Shown: positions 1 through 10,075, counted from the stretch's first letter. The stretch is 64,000 nucleotides of DNA from Anabaena lutea FACHB-196 (GCF_014698305.1 NZ_JACJST010000013.1:108519-172518); one strand, 5' to 3'. The notes: generated from the letters alone by a model not told the origin. A program made the numbers and translations.

Positions 1-576
1 GACAAAAATCAACAATGATGCACCATTACCTATGCCGCGTTCTGTAATTAGTTCTGATGCCCACATAACAAACATAGAACCAGCGGTTAGAGCGATCGCT
101 GTTTCAGCCACAAATAGTGGGCCGGGGTTTAAGGCAAACTGTTGCAGAAATAATGCCGAAAAAGCCACGCTTTGTATAATTGCCCAACAGACCGTTACAT
201 AGCGGGTTATTTGGGATATTTTCCGCCGACCTGCCTCACCTTCATTTTTCTGTAAATTTTCTAAAGAAGGAATTGCTGCGGTGAGCAATTGGATGATAAT
301 GGACGCATTAATAAAAGGTAAAATCCCTAAGGCAAAGACACCTAAAGTAGACAAACCCCGTCCAGAAAATATATCCAATAAACCAAATACGGAATTATTG
401 CCCGAAATGGCCTCAGCAAACCTAACTCTATTAATTCCTGGTATGGGCAAAAAGATTCCCAGGCGAACCAAAATTAAAATACCGACGGTAACAAGCAGCC
501 TACCTCTGAGTCCGGCTGCTTGAGCCATCTGCATAAAAGTTTCTTGAGCCGTTGGGGCTTTATCTCGACTGATCAT
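1..576 (-). CDS. secY: Preprotein translocase subunit SecY (partial, N-terminal part)
   Basis: The reverse strand is open from an ATG at 576 to the window edge, giving about 192 residues. It reads MISRDKAPTAQETFMQMAQA, then a hydrophobic first helix, then FLPIPGIN and the GLSTLGVFALGILPFINASI segment typical of SecY helix 2 and plug region. SecY is the channel subunit of the SecYEG translocon in plasma and thylakoid membranes. It lies 70 bp downstream of rplO, the usual end of the spc operon, so it is probably cotranscribed. The C-terminal half lies outside the window. Confidence 0.95.
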   Translation of the reverse strand, partial: MISRDKAPTAQETFMQMAQAAGLRGRLLVTVGILILVRLGIFLPIPGINRVRFAEAISGNNSVFGLLDIFSGRGLSTLGVFALGILPFINASIIIQLLTAAIPSLENLQKNEGEAGRRKISQITRYVTVCWAIIQSVAFSALFLQQFALNPGPLFVAETAIALTAGSMFVMWASELITERGIGNGASLLIFV

Positions 577-646
577 AGAGTGCTACCTTTATAGTGAACC
601 AGGCGCTGGAAGCGAGTTGGCTAGCTTTAAATTGCGCTTTCTTGGC

Positions 647-1093
647 TCAGGTTAAGACTTCACAACTCCCACCAGCTGCCTCAATTTTGCTCCGGGCTTG
701 TCCTGTGAAAGCTGCTGCTTGCACCTTGAGCGGAATGCTCAATTCCCCATTACCCAGAATTTTCAATGGACCTTTAGCAGCGGTAAGGATACCTGCTTCT
801 CTTAAAGAGGCTAAAGTTACTTCAGTGTGGGCAGGTAAGGAGGCTAACTTCTCTACATTAATCGTAGTGTAAATTTTACGATTAATAACTGGAAAGCCCT
901 TCAGCTTGGGTAAGCGGCGGTACAATGGCTGTTGACCACCTTCAAACCCTGGTCGAGTACCACTACCAGAGCGGGATTTTTGACCCCGCATCCCTAAACC
1001 TGCACTAGCGCCTTGTCCGGCAGAAATACCTCTACCTACACGCTTACGGCGTTTTTTTGAGCCTTTTTGAGGCTTAACATCGTTGAGTCTCAT
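647..1093 (-). CDS. rplO: 50S ribosomal protein L15
   Basis: This 148-residue protein starts [20 protein letters not shown] and carries the glycine-rich [20 protein letters not shown] stretch of L15, then the C-terminal globular domain that binds 23S rRNA late in 50S assembly. Length is normal for the family. It follows rpsE by 49 bp with no rpmD (L30) between them, as expected in cyanobacteria, which lack L30. It is part of the leftward ribosomal operon and precedes secY. Confidence 0.98.
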   Translation of the reverse strand: MRLNDVKPQKGSKKRRKRVGRGISAGQGASAGLGMRGQKSRSGSGTRPGFEGGQQPLYRRLPKLKGFPVINRKIYTTINVEKLASLPAHTEVTLASLREAGILTAAKGPLKILGNGELSIPLKVQAAAFTGQARSKIEAAGGSCEVLT

Positions 1094-1142
1094 GATGTAA
1101 TTAGTAGTTTTTTAGACTAATACTTAGTAAGAATGTCATCTA

Positions 1143-1670
1143 CTAGATGTAGAGATTCTCAATAGCAATACCCCGATCTTCAGCAACTTCAGCAAAGGTA
1201 CGCAGAGTAGATAGGGCATTAACTGCGGCTCTAGCATTGTTGAGAGGATTGTTGGAACCGAGTTGTTTGGCGAGAACGTTACGAACTCCTGCCAACTCTA
1301 ATACAGTCCGTACTGCTCCACCAGCAATTACCCCTGTACCAGGTGCTGCGGGTCGCATCATCACCTTAGCACCGCCACCAACGCCATCAATGGGGTGGGG
1401 GATAGAATTGGATTTGGTAATAGGAATATCAATCAGATGTTTTTTCCCGTCGGCGACGCCTTTTTTCACGGCACCAATTACATCTGAGGCTTTACCTACT
1501 CCCACGCCAACTTGACCGCGTTCGTTACCAACGACCACAATCGCCCGGAAGCTGAGTTTTTTACCACCTTTGACGACTTTACTCACTCGTCGGATCTGAA
1601 TAACTCGTTCTTGCCAAGTGGTTTCTTCTTTTTTGGCACGTTTTGTTCTACTTTTACGCTCTGTTGCCAT
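1143..1670 (-). CDS. rpsE: 30S ribosomal protein S5
   Basis: S5 contains the N-terminal double-stranded-RNA-binding fold ([20 protein letters not shown], then FRAIVVVGN) and the C-terminal domain ending in [12 protein letters not shown]. It acts in translational fidelity at the mRNA entry site. I chose the ATG at 1670 (MATERKSR, 175 residues). An upstream in-frame ATG at 1694 would add eight residues, but those codons fall in the TCATTAG heptamer repeat that fills the gap to rplR, so the longer form is unlikely. Confidence 0.96.
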   Translation of the reverse strand: MATERKSRTKRAKKEETTWQERVIQIRRVSKVVKGGKKLSFRAIVVVGNERGQVGVGVGKASDVIGAVKKGVADGKKHLIDIPITKSNSIPHPIDGVGGGAKVMMRPAAPGTGVIAGGAVRTVLELAGVRNVLAKQLGSNNPLNNARAAVNALSTLRTFAEVAEDRGIAIENLYI

Positions 1671-1683
1671 AATTAATGCTCTC

Positions 1684-1725
1684 TCATTAGTCATTAGTCA
1701 TTAGTCATTGGTCATTAGTCATTAG
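1684..1725. repeat. STRR, heptamer TCATTAG
   Basis: About six tandem copies of the 7-mer TCATTAG, one with G for A, sit in the 100-bp gap between rplR and rpsE. This is the short tandemly repeated repetitive sequence type seen in heterocystous cyanobacteria. The same unit recurs at 31355-31383. Confidence 0.85.
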
Positions 1726-1770
1726 TCATTTGCTTTTTTACCAAGGACAAATGACACAGGACAAATGACT

Positions 1771-2133
1771 TTAGAAATCTAACCCAGCTTCGCGTGCTGC
1801 ATCAGCTAGAGCTTTGATCCGACCGTGATACAGGTTTCCACCGCGATCAAAGACCACTTGAGTAATACCTTTTTCTAGCGATCGCACTGCTATCAACTTA
1901 CCAACTTGTGCTGATGCATCGCAATTTGAGCCAGAAGCTAAACTAGATTTTAACTCTGGTTCTACAGTTGATGCTGCCACCAGGGTTTGATGCTGTGTAT
2001 CATCAATTACTTGAACATAAATATGTTCATTAGAACGGAATACAGCCAGCCTTGGACGTTCTGGTGAACCGCTAACTTTGCCACGAACGCGCCGATGGCG
2101 ACGCTGTTTTGATTCTCTACGAGTAAGTTTCAT
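1771..2133 (-). CDS. rplR: 50S ribosomal protein L18
   Basis: At 120 residues it has the family length. The basic N-terminus ([20 protein letters not shown]) is followed by the 5S-rRNA-binding core with [19 protein letters not shown] and the C-terminal [20 protein letters not shown] signature. L18 helps anchor 5S rRNA in the central protuberance with L5. It begins 2 bp after the rplF stop, so translation is probably coupled. Confidence 0.98.
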   Translation of the reverse strand: MKLTRRESKQRRHRRVRGKVSGSPERPRLAVFRSNEHIYVQVIDDTQHQTLVAASTVEPELKSSLASGSNCDASAQVGKLIAVRSLEKGITQVVFDRGGNLYHGRIKALADAAREAGLDF

Positions 2134-2135
2134 GT

Positions 2136-2684
2136 TTACTTCTTACCACCCTTACCAGTCTTACCAGCTTTGCGTCTGACCACTTCACCGGCATAACGAA
2201 TGCCTTTACCTTTGTAAGGTTCGGGTGGACGAACGGCACGGACTTTAGCTGCTGTGTTGCCTACAATTTCTTTGTCATAGCCACTGACTATGACATTGGT
2301 AGTACCTTCGACTGCAAATTGAATTCCATCTGGTGGCTCTATTTGCACTTGATGGCTGTAACCCATATTTAAAACTAGGTTACGGCCTTGTACTTGGGCG
2401 CGGTAACCTACCCCTTGAATTTCCAACCGACGTTGAAAACCAAGGGATACTCCCTCAACCATGTTGGCAACTAAAGTCCGGCTCAAACCGTGTAGTTGCC
2501 TAGATGTGCGGGTTTCATCCCGACGTGTTACTAGTAATGTTTCCCCTTCTTGGGAGACTGTAACATTAGCAGGTAGAATCCGTGAAAGTTCTCCTTTTGG
2601 ACCTTTCACGACTACACTAGTGCCATCAATCGCCACTTGTACTTTGGCGGGAACAGTAATTGGACGTTTACCAATTCGAGACAT
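2136..2684 (-). CDS. rplF: 50S ribosomal protein L6
   Basis: This 182-residue protein has the two repeated L6 domains, with MSRIGKRPI at the start and the signature [20 protein letters not shown] near the C-terminus. It sits at the base of the L7/L12 stalk near the factor-binding centre. It follows rpsH after a 210-bp gap, the widest inside this cluster, and is tightly linked to rplR downstream. Confidence 0.98.
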   Translation of the reverse strand: MSRIGKRPITVPAKVQVAIDGTSVVVKGPKGELSRILPANVTVSQEGETLLVTRRDETRTSRQLHGLSRTLVANMVEGVSLGFQRRLEIQGVGYRAQVQGRNLVLNMGYSHQVQIEPPDGIQFAVEGTTNVIVSGYDKEIVGNTAAKVRAVRPPEPYKGKGIRYAGEVVRRKAGKTGKGGKK

Positions 2685-2894
2685 GATTTTTTGTCAGTTG
2701 TTCAGTTGTCAGTTCTGAGTCAGCGCGCAGAACAGGGGGTTTCCCCCATGTAGGTAGGTGAAAGTCATTTCGTTTTGGATGCCACTGATGTTCATCTAAG
2801 CTACGCCGGAGCTATCACCCGTGAGGGTCAGTTGTCAGTTTTAGGTTGAACTAACTATTGACGTTCGCGAATGGGTGCCGGAAGCACTTGACGA
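2685..2894. other. Long intra-operon gap with hairpin and GTTGTCAG-type repeats
   Basis: No gene fits in this 210-bp rpsH-rplF spacer. It holds TTGTCAGTTG repeat units next to the rplF start and again near 2829, a GGGGG-TTT-CCCCC hairpin at 2735-2747, and a short GC-rich stretch around 2800. The hairpin could pause or trim the polycistronic RNA, but nothing in the sequence proves that. Confidence 0.6.
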
Positions 2895-3296
2895 CTACCA
2901 AACGTAGCAAAGCACTTCACCACCTAAATTCTGACGGCGTGCTTCACGGTCAGTCATAATACCACTGGATGTGGAAATAATGGCGATACCGATACCGCCT
3001 AGTACTCTGGGTAATTCTTTTCGATTGGAGTAAACTCGCAAACCGGGCTTACTCACTCGCTTCAAGGCAGTGATTAGGGGTTGGCGATTTTTGCCCTTGT
3101 ATTTCAGGGAAATCACCAGATTGCGCGTTACCCCTTCTCCTGATTCTTCAAATTCAGCAATAAAGCCTTCGTTCTGTAGAACTTTAGCAATATTACGAGT
3201 CATTTTTGTTGCTGGCACTTGTGTAGTTTGATGCCTTGCCAGATTAGCATTGCGGATGCGCGTCAGCATATCTGCAATTGTGTCGTTAGCCGCCAT
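2895..3296 (-). CDS. rpsH: 30S ribosomal protein S8
   Basis: S8 is a primary 16S rRNA-binding protein, here 133 residues. It begins [20 protein letters not shown] and ends with the family signature around [22 protein letters not shown]. It follows rplE by only 20 bp. The rpsN (S14) gene that lies between L5 and S8 in E. coli is absent here, as in other cyanobacteria where S14 is encoded elsewhere. Confidence 0.98.
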   Translation of the reverse strand: MAANDTIADMLTRIRNANLARHQTTQVPATKMTRNIAKVLQNEGFIAEFEESGEGVTRNLVISLKYKGKNRQPLITALKRVSKPGLRVYSNRKELPRVLGGIGIAIISTSSGIMTDREARRQNLGGEVLCYVW

Positions 3297-3316
3297 CGTT
3301 CCCTCTTTAGATGAAC

Positions 3317-3865
3317 TTATTGATCGCGAAAGGGCATTCCCATTTCTTTAAGTAAGGCGCGACCCTCTTCGTCATTTTTTGCTGTGGTGATGATAGAAAT
3401 ATCGAGACCACGGATTTGATCGATGCTGTCGTACTCGACTTCTGGAAAAATTAGCTGTTCTCTTACACCCAGAGTGTAGTTGCCCCGTCCGTCAAAGCTT
3501 TTGGGACTAACGCCGCGAAAGTCGCGGATTCTGGGCAATGAAAGGCTAACAAGTCGGTCAAGAAAGGCATACATCCGTTCGCCTCTCAGAGTCACCATGA
3601 TACCAACAGGCATACCTTGACGAATTTTAAAGCCTGCGATCGCCTTTTTTGCCCTTGTCACTACTGGTTTTTGACCAGTTATCAGTGCAATTTCGTTTAA
3701 AGACGCTTCTAATGCTTTAGCATTTTGAGCAGCTTCTCCCAAACCCCGGTTAATAGTTATTTTTACTACCTTCGGTACTTGATGTACGTTGGTGTATTGA
3801 AACTGATTAATCAGTTTGGGGACAATTGTCTCTTGGTATAAGTTTTTGAGTCTGGTTGTCGCCAT
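3317..3865 (-). CDS. rplE: 50S ribosomal protein L5
   Basis: L5 binds 5S rRNA and contacts the P-site tRNA from the central protuberance. The 182 residues show the conserved [15 protein letters not shown] stretch ([18 protein letters not shown]) and the [20 protein letters not shown] motif. Its length is normal. It is separated from rplX by a 110-bp AT-rich repeat spacer and closely followed by rpsH. Confidence 0.98.
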   Translation of the reverse strand: MATTRLKNLYQETIVPKLINQFQYTNVHQVPKVVKITINRGLGEAAQNAKALEASLNEIALITGQKPVVTRAKKAIAGFKIRQGMPVGIMVTLRGERMYAFLDRLVSLSLPRIRDFRGVSPKSFDGRGNYTLGVREQLIFPEVEYDSIDQIRGLDISIITTAKNDEEGRALLKEMGMPFRDQ

Positions 3866-3916
3866 AGTTGTTTGTCCTTATTATCCCTGGGCTTGGTCAG
3901 GGTCGCTGCGCTCCAA

Positions 3917-3984
3917 TTAAAAATTAAAAATTCCAAATTTAAAAATTGAAACTATTCATTTTTAATTGTTAATTTTTAATTGTT
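3917..3984. repeat. AT-rich repeat (AATTAAAAATT type) between rplX and rplE
   Basis: This spacer is built from variants of AATTAAAAATT and AATTTTTAATTG on both strands, so it could fold back on itself. Very similar blocks lie at 6945-7018 between rpsS and rplV. Confidence 0.65.
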
Positions 3985-4323
3985 GAGTATCTCGCCTGTT
4001 TTTTTGAGCATCCTGACTTTCTTACCCTCGGCGGTGAAAGTGTAGCAGACGCGACTGGCGACGTTTTGCTTGGTGGAATAGAGCATCACGTTAGAGCTAT
4101 GAATTGGGAATTCCTGGGTGATGATCTGCCCCGATTCCCCTTCTTGCTGAGGTTTAACGTGTTTGGTTTTAATATTCACACCTTTGATAAGGACTTTGCT
4201 GAGTTGGGGTAGTGCTTTGATCACTTCACCAACTTTACCCTTATCTTTACCAGCGATCACTTGTACAGTGTCACCTGTTTTAACGTGCATTTTGTGGAAA
4301 ACTTTTGGTTGTGGCTTTGCCAT
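3976..4323 (-). CDS. rplX: 50S ribosomal protein L24
   Basis: The KOW motif is visible as [18 protein letters not shown] near residues 17-34, followed by the L24 core with [20 protein letters not shown]24 is an assembly initiator of the 50S subunit. The protein has 115 residues. Its ATG overlaps the rplN stop by one base (TAATG), which implies translational coupling. Confidence 0.97.
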   Translation of the reverse strand: MAKPQPKVFHKMHVKTGDTVQVIAGKDKGKVGEVIKALPQLSKVLIKGVNIKTKHVKPQQEGESGQIITQEFPIHSSNVMLYSTKQNVASRVCYTFTAEGKKVRMLKKTGEILNN

Positions 4324-4691
4324 TACAGCACCTCTGGAGCCAGAGAAACAATTTTGGTGAAATTTTTATCGCGTAATTCCCGTGCTACTGGGCCAAAGAC
4401 CCGTGTACCTCTGGGATTACCATCTTTGTTGATGATCACGGCGGCGTTGTCATCAAAACGAATGCTCATACCGCTGTCTCTATTAATACTTTTTCTGGTA
4501 CGCACAATGACAGCTTCTACAACATCAGACTTTTTTACAGCCATGTTGGGTGTGGACTCTTTGACAACGGCGATAATTTTATCGCCCACGCCACCGTAAC
4601 GGCGGTTACCTGCACCTAATACGCGGATGCACATTAGCTTTTTGGCACCGCTATTATCTGCAACATTCAGGTAGGTTTGGGGTTGAATCAC
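4323..4691 (-). CDS. rplN: 50S ribosomal protein L14
   Basis: At 122 residues this has the invariant L14 length. It begins [20 protein letters not shown] and contains the signature around [15 protein letters not shown]14 forms part of an intersubunit bridge and is also the docking site of the silencing factor RsfS, which is encoded at 40889-41350 in this window. Confidence 0.98.
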   Translation of the reverse strand: MIQPQTYLNVADNSGAKKLMCIRVLGAGNRRYGGVGDKIIAVVKESTPNMAVKKSDVVEAVIVRTRKSINRDSGMSIRFDDNAAVIINKDGNPRGTRVFGPVARELRDKNFTKIVSLAPEVL

Positions 4692-4732
4692 AATCGGTCT
4701 CCCTTAGGAAGTTTGTGGCTTTGGAACAACTA

Positions 4733-4984
4733 TTAAGTTGTAGATTTAGTGTTAAGGATTTCTGTGATTTGCCAGCGTTTGGTTTTGCTCAGAGGTCTAG
4801 TTTCCCGAATGCGGACGCGATCGCCCACTTTGCAGTTATTTTCCTCATCGTGGACTTTATATCTCTGAGTTTTAACTACAATCTTGCCGTACTTGGGATG
4901 AGGAGCGCGGTTTTCTACAGCCACTACCACCGTTTTTTGCATTTTGTCGCTCACTACCAAGCCAACTCGTTCTTTGACTGCCAT
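4733..4984 (-). CDS. rpsQ: 30S ribosomal protein S17
   Basis: This is an OB-fold 16S rRNA-binding protein of 83 residues. The pattern [20 protein letters not shown], then [11 protein letters not shown] and the closing [18 protein letters not shown], is the S17 signature. It lies 6 bp after rpmC and 41 bp before rplN. Confidence 0.98.
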   Translation of the reverse strand: MAVKERVGLVVSDKMQKTVVVAVENRAPHPKYGKIVVKTQRYKVHDEENNCKVGDRVRIRETRPLSKTKRWQITEILNTKSTT

Positions 4985-4990
4985 AATCTC

Positions 4991-5218
4991 CTACTTTTCT
5001 TCTTTAGTCGGCTGACTTGCTGCCCGTTGGCGTTCTCCCTCTACTGTGAGTAATTGGGACAAGCGATGGCGAGCGTGTCTGAACTGGTGAGGTTTCTCTA
5101 GTTGTCTAGTGGCTTTCTGCAAGCGCAACTGAAACAGTTGTCTTTTAACAGCGATAATTTCCTCAGCCAGCTTTTCGTCACTCAATTCTCTAGCTTCTGA
5201 TACTTTGGGAAGAGGCAT
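4991..5218 (-). CDS. rpmC: 50S ribosomal protein L29
   Basis: A short two-helix ribosomal protein of 75 residues (MPLPKVSEARELSDEKLAEE, then RQLFQLRLQKATRQLEKPHQ). L29 sits at the peptide exit tunnel rim, where trigger factor and SRP dock. It starts 3 bp after rplP and ends 6 bp before rpsQ, so the three genes are a tightly coupled block. Confidence 0.97.
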   Translation of the reverse strand: MPLPKVSEARELSDEKLAEEIIAVKRQLFQLRLQKATRQLEKPHQFRHARHRLSQLLTVEGERQRAASQPTKEEK

Positions 5219-5221
5219 AAC

Positions 5222-5647
5222 CTACTCCTGCTCCTGTGGTTGAGAGCGTGCAATAAACTTAGTTTTAATCGGTAGTTTGTAGTCAGCCAAGCGCATAGCT
5301 TCACGGGCAATTTCTTCGGAAACACCGGCGATTTCAAAAAGAATCCGCCCTGGCTTAACTACAGCTACCCAAAATTCAGGGTTACCTTTACCTGAACCCA
5401 TCCGGGTTTCAGCGGGACGCATGGTTACAGGTTTATCTGGGAAAATCCGAATCCATATCTTTCCACCCCGACGGATATAACGGGTCATGGCTCGACGAGA
5501 AGCTTCGATTTGCCGGGAGGTAATCCAAGCTGGTTCTTGCGCTTGGAGGGCGAAATCACCAAAGTTGAGGGTGCTACCACGGCTGGCTAGACCCTCCATC
5601 CTTCCGCGTTGTTGTTTGCGGAATTTAGTTCTTCTAGGGCTTAACAT
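5222..5647 (-). CDS. rplP: 50S ribosomal protein L16
   Basis: The 141-residue sequence opens [20 protein letters not shown] and holds the L16 signatures around [20 protein letters not shown] and [21 protein letters not shown]16 organises tRNA binding and the peptidyl transferase region. It is preceded by a GTTGTCAG/GTTGTCGG tandem repeat that fills the gap to rpsC. Confidence 0.98.
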   Translation of the reverse strand: MLSPRRTKFRKQQRGRMEGLASRGSTLNFGDFALQAQEPAWITSRQIEASRRAMTRYIRRGGKIWIRIFPDKPVTMRPAETRMGSGKGNPEFWVAVVKPGRILFEIAGVSEEIAREAMRLADYKLPIKTKFIARSQPQEQE

Positions 5648-5650
5648 GAT

Positions 5651-5710
5651 TTGTCAGTTGTCGGTTGTCGGTTGTCGGTTGTCAGCTTGTCAGTTGTCAG
5701 TTGTCAGCTT
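5651..5710. repeat. STRR, GTTGTCRG heptamers between rpsC and rplP
   Basis: About eight tandem units of GTTGTCA or GTTGTCG, with two TTG slips (AGCTTGTCAG), fill most of the 97-bp gap. Similar GTTGTCAG units occur at 2692-2710 and 9391-9410. Confidence 0.85.
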
Positions 5711-5744
5711 GTTTTACCACTGACTATTGACTACTGACCATTGA

Positions 5745-6512
5745 CTATCCTTCATTTGAGCGGTCTTCAAATTGCTGGCGACGACGTTGTTGTTGACGGC
5801 GACGAGGATCTCGGTCGCGGTCTCGGTCGCGTGTTGCTGGTGGCGGTGGAATTTCTTCCTGTCCAGGAATAATTTCTCCCTTAAACACCCAAACTTTGAT
5901 GCCCAAAATGCCGTAAACCGTTTGCGCTGTGCAGTAAGAGTAGTCAATATCAGCCCGTAAGGTATGTAAAGGTACTCTACCTTCCCGTGTCCACTCTGTC
6001 CGGGCAATTTCCGCACCGTTAAGCCGACCACTGACTTGAACTTTAATCCCCAGTACACCAGCCCTTTGAGCGCGCTGAATAGCTTGACGTACTACCCGAC
6101 GGAAGGAAACGCGGCGTTCCAATTGTTGAGCAATGTATTCAGCAATCAAGTAGGCATCAGCATCAACTCGTTGAACTTCAACTACGTTAATGCGAATTTG
6201 GCGGTTGCTACCCAACAGTTCTTGGAGTCCGGTACGCAATGATTCTATACCTTGTCCACCACGACCTACAACTACACCGGGTCTAGCTGTACGCACTTCT
6301 AGGTCGATTTGGTCAGCTTTACGCTCAATCCGTACTTCAGATATGCCGGCGTTGTTTTGAGCGTATCTACCCAGTTTTTGTTCTATGTAATTACGGAGTT
6401 TGTGGTCTTCTTGTAATAGTTCTGGATAACGGTCAGGAACGGCAAACCAACGGGATTGATGTTCTTGAGTAATACCCAGACGAAAACCGACTGGATGAAT
6501 TTTCTGTCCCAC
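5745..6512 (-). CDS. rpsC: 30S ribosomal protein S3
   Basis: S3 is recognised from [20 protein letters not shown], the KH domain with [20 protein letters not shown], and the C-terminal signature around [19 protein letters not shown]. It lines the mRNA entry tunnel. The 255 residues include a highly charged tail after about residue 222 with tandem RD dipeptides followed by Arg/Gln-rich sequence. Tails of this kind vary in length among cyanobacteria. Confidence 0.98.
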   Translation of the reverse strand: MGQKIHPVGFRLGITQEHQSRWFAVPDRYPELLQEDHKLRNYIEQKLGRYAQNNAGISEVRIERKADQIDLEVRTARPGVVVGRGGQGIESLRTGLQELLGSNRQIRINVVEVQRVDADAYLIAEYIAQQLERRVSFRRVVRQAIQRAQRAGVLGIKVQVSGRLNGAEIARTEWTREGRVPLHTLRADIDYSYCTAQTVYGILGIKVWVFKGEIIPGQEEIPPPPATRDRDRDRDPRRRQQQRRRQQFEDRSNEG

Positions 6513-6563
6513 AAATGCTTCCTCTAAAATTTCTTACTGTACGCAATTGGTTGTGTCTATTGC

Positions 6564-6923
6564 TTATTTAGCAGCGGTGCCAGCGCCCACAGCTACAGTA
6601 ATATGACAGGTTGGTTTGCGAATTTGGTAAGCTCGACCCTGCGCTCTGGGTTGAAACCGTTTCAGCACTGGGCCTTGGTCGGCATATGCCTGAGTAATCA
6701 CTAGTTCGGCTCTATCTAGCCCTTCATTATGTTCAGCATTAGCGGCAGCACTTCTGAGTACCTTCAATACTGGCTCACAAGCTCGATAGGGCATGAATTC
6801 TAGGATAATTAGGGCTTCTCGATATGACCGCCCCCGGATTTGGTCGAGTACTCGACGGACTTTGTAGGCAGAAATGCGGATATAACGAGCGATCGCTTTA
6901 ACTTCTGTAGTATCAGTTGCCAT
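6564..6923 (-). CDS. rplV: 50S ribosomal protein L22
   Basis: I chose the ATG at 6923 ([16 protein letters not shown], 119 residues), because L22 normally begins a few residues before the conserved [20 protein letters not shown]. An in-frame ATG at 6944 would add seven residues of AT-rich spacer. The C-terminal [20 protein letters not shown] is the L22 signature. Its beta-hairpin reaches into the exit tunnel. Confidence 0.97.
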   Translation of the reverse strand: MATDTTEVKAIARYIRISAYKVRRVLDQIRGRSYREALIILEFMPYRACEPVLKVLRSAAANAEHNEGLDRAELVITQAYADQGPVLKRFQPRAQGRAYQIRKPTCHITVAVGAGTAAK

Positions 6924-6944
6924 AATTTTCTCCATCTTTATCAA

Positions 6945-7018
6945 TTAAAAATTTAAATTTAAAAATTAAAAAATGGCAGTTGTTCATTTTTAATTTTTAA
7001 TTCTGAATTTTTAATTGA
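6945..7018. repeat. AT-rich AATTAAAAATT-type spacer between rpsS and rplV
   Basis: The spacer consists of AATTAAAAATTTAAATTT-like units on one side and ATTTTTAATTTTTAATT units on the other, so its two halves are roughly inverted. It matches the composition and units of the rplX-rplE spacer at 3917-3984. Confidence 0.6.
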
Positions 7019-7297
7019 TTATCTGCCTGATTTCTTGTCACTTTTACCATGACCTCTGTAGGTACGTGTTGGGGCAAATTCTCCCAACTTATGACCCACC
7101 ATCTGTTCATTTACAAACACTGGAACGTGTTGTCTGCCGTTGTGAACAGCTATTGTATGGCCTACCATCATCGGTAAAATTGTCGAGGCTCTTGACCAAG
7201 TTTTGATCACTTGCTTTTCATTTTTTGCGTTCAGCTTTTCCAGCTTACTAAGCAAATGATCAGCAACGAAAGGACCTTTTTTTAGAGAACGACCCAT
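7019..7297 (-). CDS. rpsS: 30S ribosomal protein S19
   Basis: This 92-residue protein has the family length. It opens [20 protein letters not shown] and carries the diagnostic [20 protein letters not shown] and [16 protein letters not shown] segments. S19 forms part of the 30S head and the A/B1 bridges. It sits between rplB and rplV, as in the standard S10 order. Confidence 0.98.
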   Translation of the reverse strand: MGRSLKKGPFVADHLLSKLEKLNAKNEKQVIKTWSRASTILPMMVGHTIAVHNGRQHVPVFVNEQMVGHKLGEFAPTRTYRGHGKSDKKSGR

Positions 7298-7303
7298 AGT
7301 TAG

Positions 7304-7351
7304 ATTTTGGATTTTGGATTTTGGATTTTGAATTTCTAATTTTGGATTTTG
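7304..7351. repeat. STRR, TTTTGGA heptamers upstream of rpsS
   Basis: Tandem GATTTTG/GGATTTT units occupy the part of the rplB-rpsS gap next to the rpsS start. The other end of the same 142-bp gap carries the opposite-strand relatives (AATCCAAAATTTC-like) around 7412-7438, so transcripts of this gap could form a hairpin. Confidence 0.75.
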
Positions 7352-7439
7352 GATAATTAAGGTGTCTGATCAGGCTTCAAAAACTTTGAATGCTTAAAAA
7401 CAGACCCCATCTAAAATCCAAAATTTCAAATCTCAAATT

Positions 7440-8303
7440 CTAGGACTGACGACCGCCACGTCCGCGTTTAGAAGATTTACGACGACGACGTACAATTAGT
7501 TTTGTACTCGCTTTCTTGCGATTACGTGTCTTTGCACCCAAAGTAGGTTTACCCCAAGGTGTCACAGGACCCGATCTACCGATGGGCGCTCTACCTTCAC
7601 CACCACCATGTGGGTGGTCTACTGGGTTCATGACGCTACCTCTAACCTTAGGACGACGACCTTTCCAGCGATTTCGTCCGGCTTTACCAGCACTAAGGTT
7701 TCTCGCGTCGGTGTTGCCTACTTGTCCAATGGTGGCGTAGCATTCACGGCGAATCAGGCGAACTTCACCAGAAGGTAACTTGAGAGTGACATAATTGCCT
7801 TCTTTTGCCGCAACTTCGGCTTTTGCACCAGCAGCACGCACGATTTGACCGCCTTTACCTGGAGTCATTTCGACGTTGTGAACTGTAGTACCTAATGGAA
7901 TCCTAGACAGAGGTAAGGCATTACCATCTTCAAACGGAGCCTCAGCGCCAGCAATAATGGTTGCGCCAACTTTCAATCCATTAGGATGTAAAATATACCG
8001 TTTTTCGCCATCAGCGTACAACACCAGAGCGATGCGCGCATTGCGATTTGGATCGTATTCAATTGCTGTGACTGTAGCAGCAATATCCCGTTTATCTCTC
8101 TTAAAGTCGATAATCCGGTAAAGTTGTTTGTGGCCGCCACCCCGACGACGGCTGGTTATCCGCCCTTGATTGTTCCGTCCTTTAGGACGATGTACTGACT
8201 CAGTTAGTGATTTTTCTGGCTCAGTTTTGGTAATCTCCGCGAAATCGGAGACTATAACTTGGCGAGTACTGGGGGTATAAGGGCGATAAGAACGAGTACC
8301 CAT
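7440..8303 (-). CDS. rplB: 50S ribosomal protein L2
   Basis: L2 (287 residues) is identified by [16 protein letters not shown], the [20 protein letters not shown] motif, and the signature [20 protein letters not shown] with the conserved histidine needed for peptidyl transfer. It ends in a basic tail. The gene lies between rplW and rpsS and is one of the most conserved proteins in the window. Confidence 0.99.
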   Translation of the reverse strand: MGTRSYRPYTPSTRQVIVSDFAEITKTEPEKSLTESVHRPKGRNNQGRITSRRRGGGHKQLYRIIDFKRDKRDIAATVTAIEYDPNRNARIALVLYADGEKRYILHPNGLKVGATIIAGAEAPFEDGNALPLSRIPLGTTVHNVEMTPGKGGQIVRAAGAKAEVAAKEGNYVTLKLPSGEVRLIRRECYATIGQVGNTDARNLSAGKAGRNRWKGRRPKVRGSVMNPVDHPHGGGEGRAPIGRSGPVTPWGKPTLGAKTRNRKKASTKLIVRRRRKSSKRGRGGRQS

Positions 8304-8310
8304 AAGTGAT

Positions 8311-8440
8311 TTTTGATTTCGGATTTTCGATTTTGAATACAGAATTTTTTGAATTTTGATTTCCGATTTTTAATTGTTTCTTGGCAATTATTTATTAACT
8401 AGCCCAATCTAAAATCTAAAATCTAAAATCTAAAATTCTT
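8311..8440. repeat. Repeat-filled rplW-rplB spacer
   Basis: This 135-bp spacer has TTTTGATTTCGGATTTTCGA-type units beside rplB and four tandem AAAATCT units (8406-8434) beside the rplW stop. The two halves are approximate inverted relatives. No coding potential is visible. Confidence 0.7.
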
Positions 8441-8753
8441 ATACTTCTGGGAATAGAACTTGTCTAATCTTTTCTTCATCCCCAGGTGCGACGGTGACAA
8501 TAGCTTTCTTGTATTGAGGCTTGTAACCGATAAATTTACCAACACGACGCTGTTTGCGTGGTGGTAATGAGGTATTGACTTTTACAACTTTGACTTGAAA
8601 TAAGTCCTCAATTGCCGCTTTAATTTCTGGCTTGCTTGATTTTGGAGTTACTTCAAAAGTGTATTTGTTTTGCTCCATCAAAATTGTCGCTTTTTCGGTA
8701 AGAATAGGGCGACGCACTAAGTCAGCAAGGTTGCGGGGGTCAAAGTTAGGCAC
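8439..8753 (-). CDS. rplW: 50S ribosomal protein L23
   Basis: The 104-residue product has the L23 pattern [20 protein letters not shown], then [20 protein letters not shown], with a basic loop around [21 protein letters not shown]23 is the exit-tunnel docking protein for trigger factor and SRP. Its start overlaps the rplD end by 8 bp, implying coupled translation. Confidence 0.97.
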   Translation of the reverse strand: MPNFDPRNLADLVRRPILTEKATILMEQNKYTFEVTPKSSKPEIKAAIEDLFQVKVVKVNTSLPPRKQRRVGKFIGYKPQYKKAIVTVAPGDEEKIRQVLFPEV

Positions 8754-9378
8754 TGTAGACCTCCTGAATTTTTTCTAAAGCTGATGATGTAACTACAACT
8801 TTGTCAGCGTGCAGTAAATCGTAAACATTTAATTGATCAGCGGCAATTAGCTTTAAATTTTCTATATTGCGGGCTGATAAAAGCACGTTTTCTGCTATTT
8901 CCGACAAAATCAATAATGATTTTTGTTCGGGTGCTGCTCCCCAACGAGCTAGTGCTGTCACCAATTCTTTGGTTTTCGGACGTTGTAGCTCGTTGCTAAA
9001 TTCTTCTACAACTATTAAATCTTCGGCACGGCTGACGAAAGCTGTCCGCAGTGCTAAACGTCGCTCTTTGCGGTTCAATTTCAGGTTAAAATCTCTGGGT
9101 TTTGGTCCAAAGATTACACCACCACCACGCCACAGTGGTGAACGAATGGAACCTGCACGAGCGCGACCTGTGCCTTTCTGCCGCCAGGGTTTGCGACCAC
9201 CACCTCTAACTTCGGAACGAGTTTTGGTACTGGCATTTCCTTGGCGAGAATTAGTCATTTGTCTGACTAATGCACGGTGTACTATGTGAGCCGCTGTTTC
9301 TTCTTTGGCAACTCGCAAGTCGAAAGTTGTTTGTCCAACTTCTTCTCCTTGCCAATTTTTTACTACACTCTCAACCAT
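8746..9378 (-). CDS. rplD: 50S ribosomal protein L4
   Basis: This 210-residue L4 begins [20 protein letters not shown] and includes the extended tunnel loop with [20 protein letters not shown] and [18 protein letters not shown]. In other bacteria L4 can also act as an autoregulator of the S10 operon. A stem-loop in the rplC leader at 10166-10195 would be a place to look for such control here, but no mechanism is shown. Confidence 0.98.
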   Translation of the reverse strand: MVESVVKNWQGEEVGQTTFDLRVAKEETAAHIVHRALVRQMTNSRQGNASTKTRSEVRGGGRKPWRQKGTGRARAGSIRSPLWRGGGVIFGPKPRDFNLKLNRKERRLALRTAFVSRAEDLIVVEEFSNELQRPKTKELVTALARWGAAPEQKSLLILSEIAENVLLSARNIENLKLIAADQLNVYDLLHADKVVVTSSALEKIQEVYSA

Positions 9379-9436
9379 CTTTATGTCCTTTGTCAGCTGT
9401 CAGTTGTCAGTTTAGCTAATGACTTATGACTAACGA

Positions 9437-10075
9437 CTATTTACTACCAACTATCTTTGCGGGTACAACATTCACTAAGGCACCTGGCTTACCAGGAATA
9501 GCTCCCTTAATGAGAATTAAGTTGCGTTCTGCATCTACTCGCACTACGGTTAGTTTGCGAATTGTGACACGAGTACCTCCTAAACGCCCTGCCATCCGTT
9601 TACCGGGATAAACACGACCAGGAGTTGTACCAGCACCGATGGAACCAGGCGCTCTGTGGTTTTTGGAACCATGTGACATGGGACCGCGACCGAAGTTGTT
9701 CCGCTTCTGGTTGCCCGCAAAACCGCGACCAATACTTGTACCGACTACATCTACAATTTGACCAGCACTAAAAATATCTGCTTTGATTTCTTGACCTAAA
9801 GCATAATCACCAGAGTTATCAATGCGATACTCGTTCAAGTGACGCAATGCTGGAGCAGATGATTTAGCCAAATGACCTAACAGTGGTCTATTCAATGCCT
9901 TTGGTTTGACTTCGCCATAACCAACTTGAACAGCGAAGTAACCGTCGGTCTGTTTTGTTTTAACTTGTGTAACAGTGCATGGCCCAGCTTGGATTACGGT
10001 GACAGGAATAGCTCTTCCTGCATCGTCAAATATTTGGGTCATGCCCAGCTTGGTGCCGAGAATACCTACAGACAC
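9437..10075 (-). CDS. rplC: 50S ribosomal protein L3
   Basis: L3 (212 residues) is the first gene of the cluster on the leftward strand. It reads [20 protein letters not shown] and has the central [20 protein letters not shown] loop that approaches the peptidyl transferase centre, with [16 protein letters not shown] nearby. rpsJ (S10) is not upstream, which fits cyanobacteria, where S10 lies in the str/tuf operon. Confidence 0.98.
   Translation of the reverse strand: MSVGILGTKLGMTQIFDDAGRAIPVTVIQAGPCTVTQVKTKQTDGYFAVQVGYGEVKPKALNRPLLGHLAKSSAPALRHLNEYRIDNSGDYALGQEIKADIFSAGQIVDVVGTSIGRGFAGNQKRNNFGRGPMSHGSKNHRAPGSIGAGTTPGRVYPGKRMAGRLGGTRVTIRKLTVVRVDAERNLILIKGAIPGKPGALVNVVPAKIVGSK

Noticed and set aside
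1684..1725. Regularly spaced tandem units that might suggest a CRISPR array
   Set aside because: The units are 7-8 bp direct tandems without spacers, as are the blocks at 5651, 41656 and 56537. They are STRRs, and no cas gene is present.
4715..5053. 112-codon frame antisense to rpsQ and rpmC
   Set aside because: It is a shadow of conserved ribosomal genes. Many similar antisense frames across the window were dropped for the same reason.
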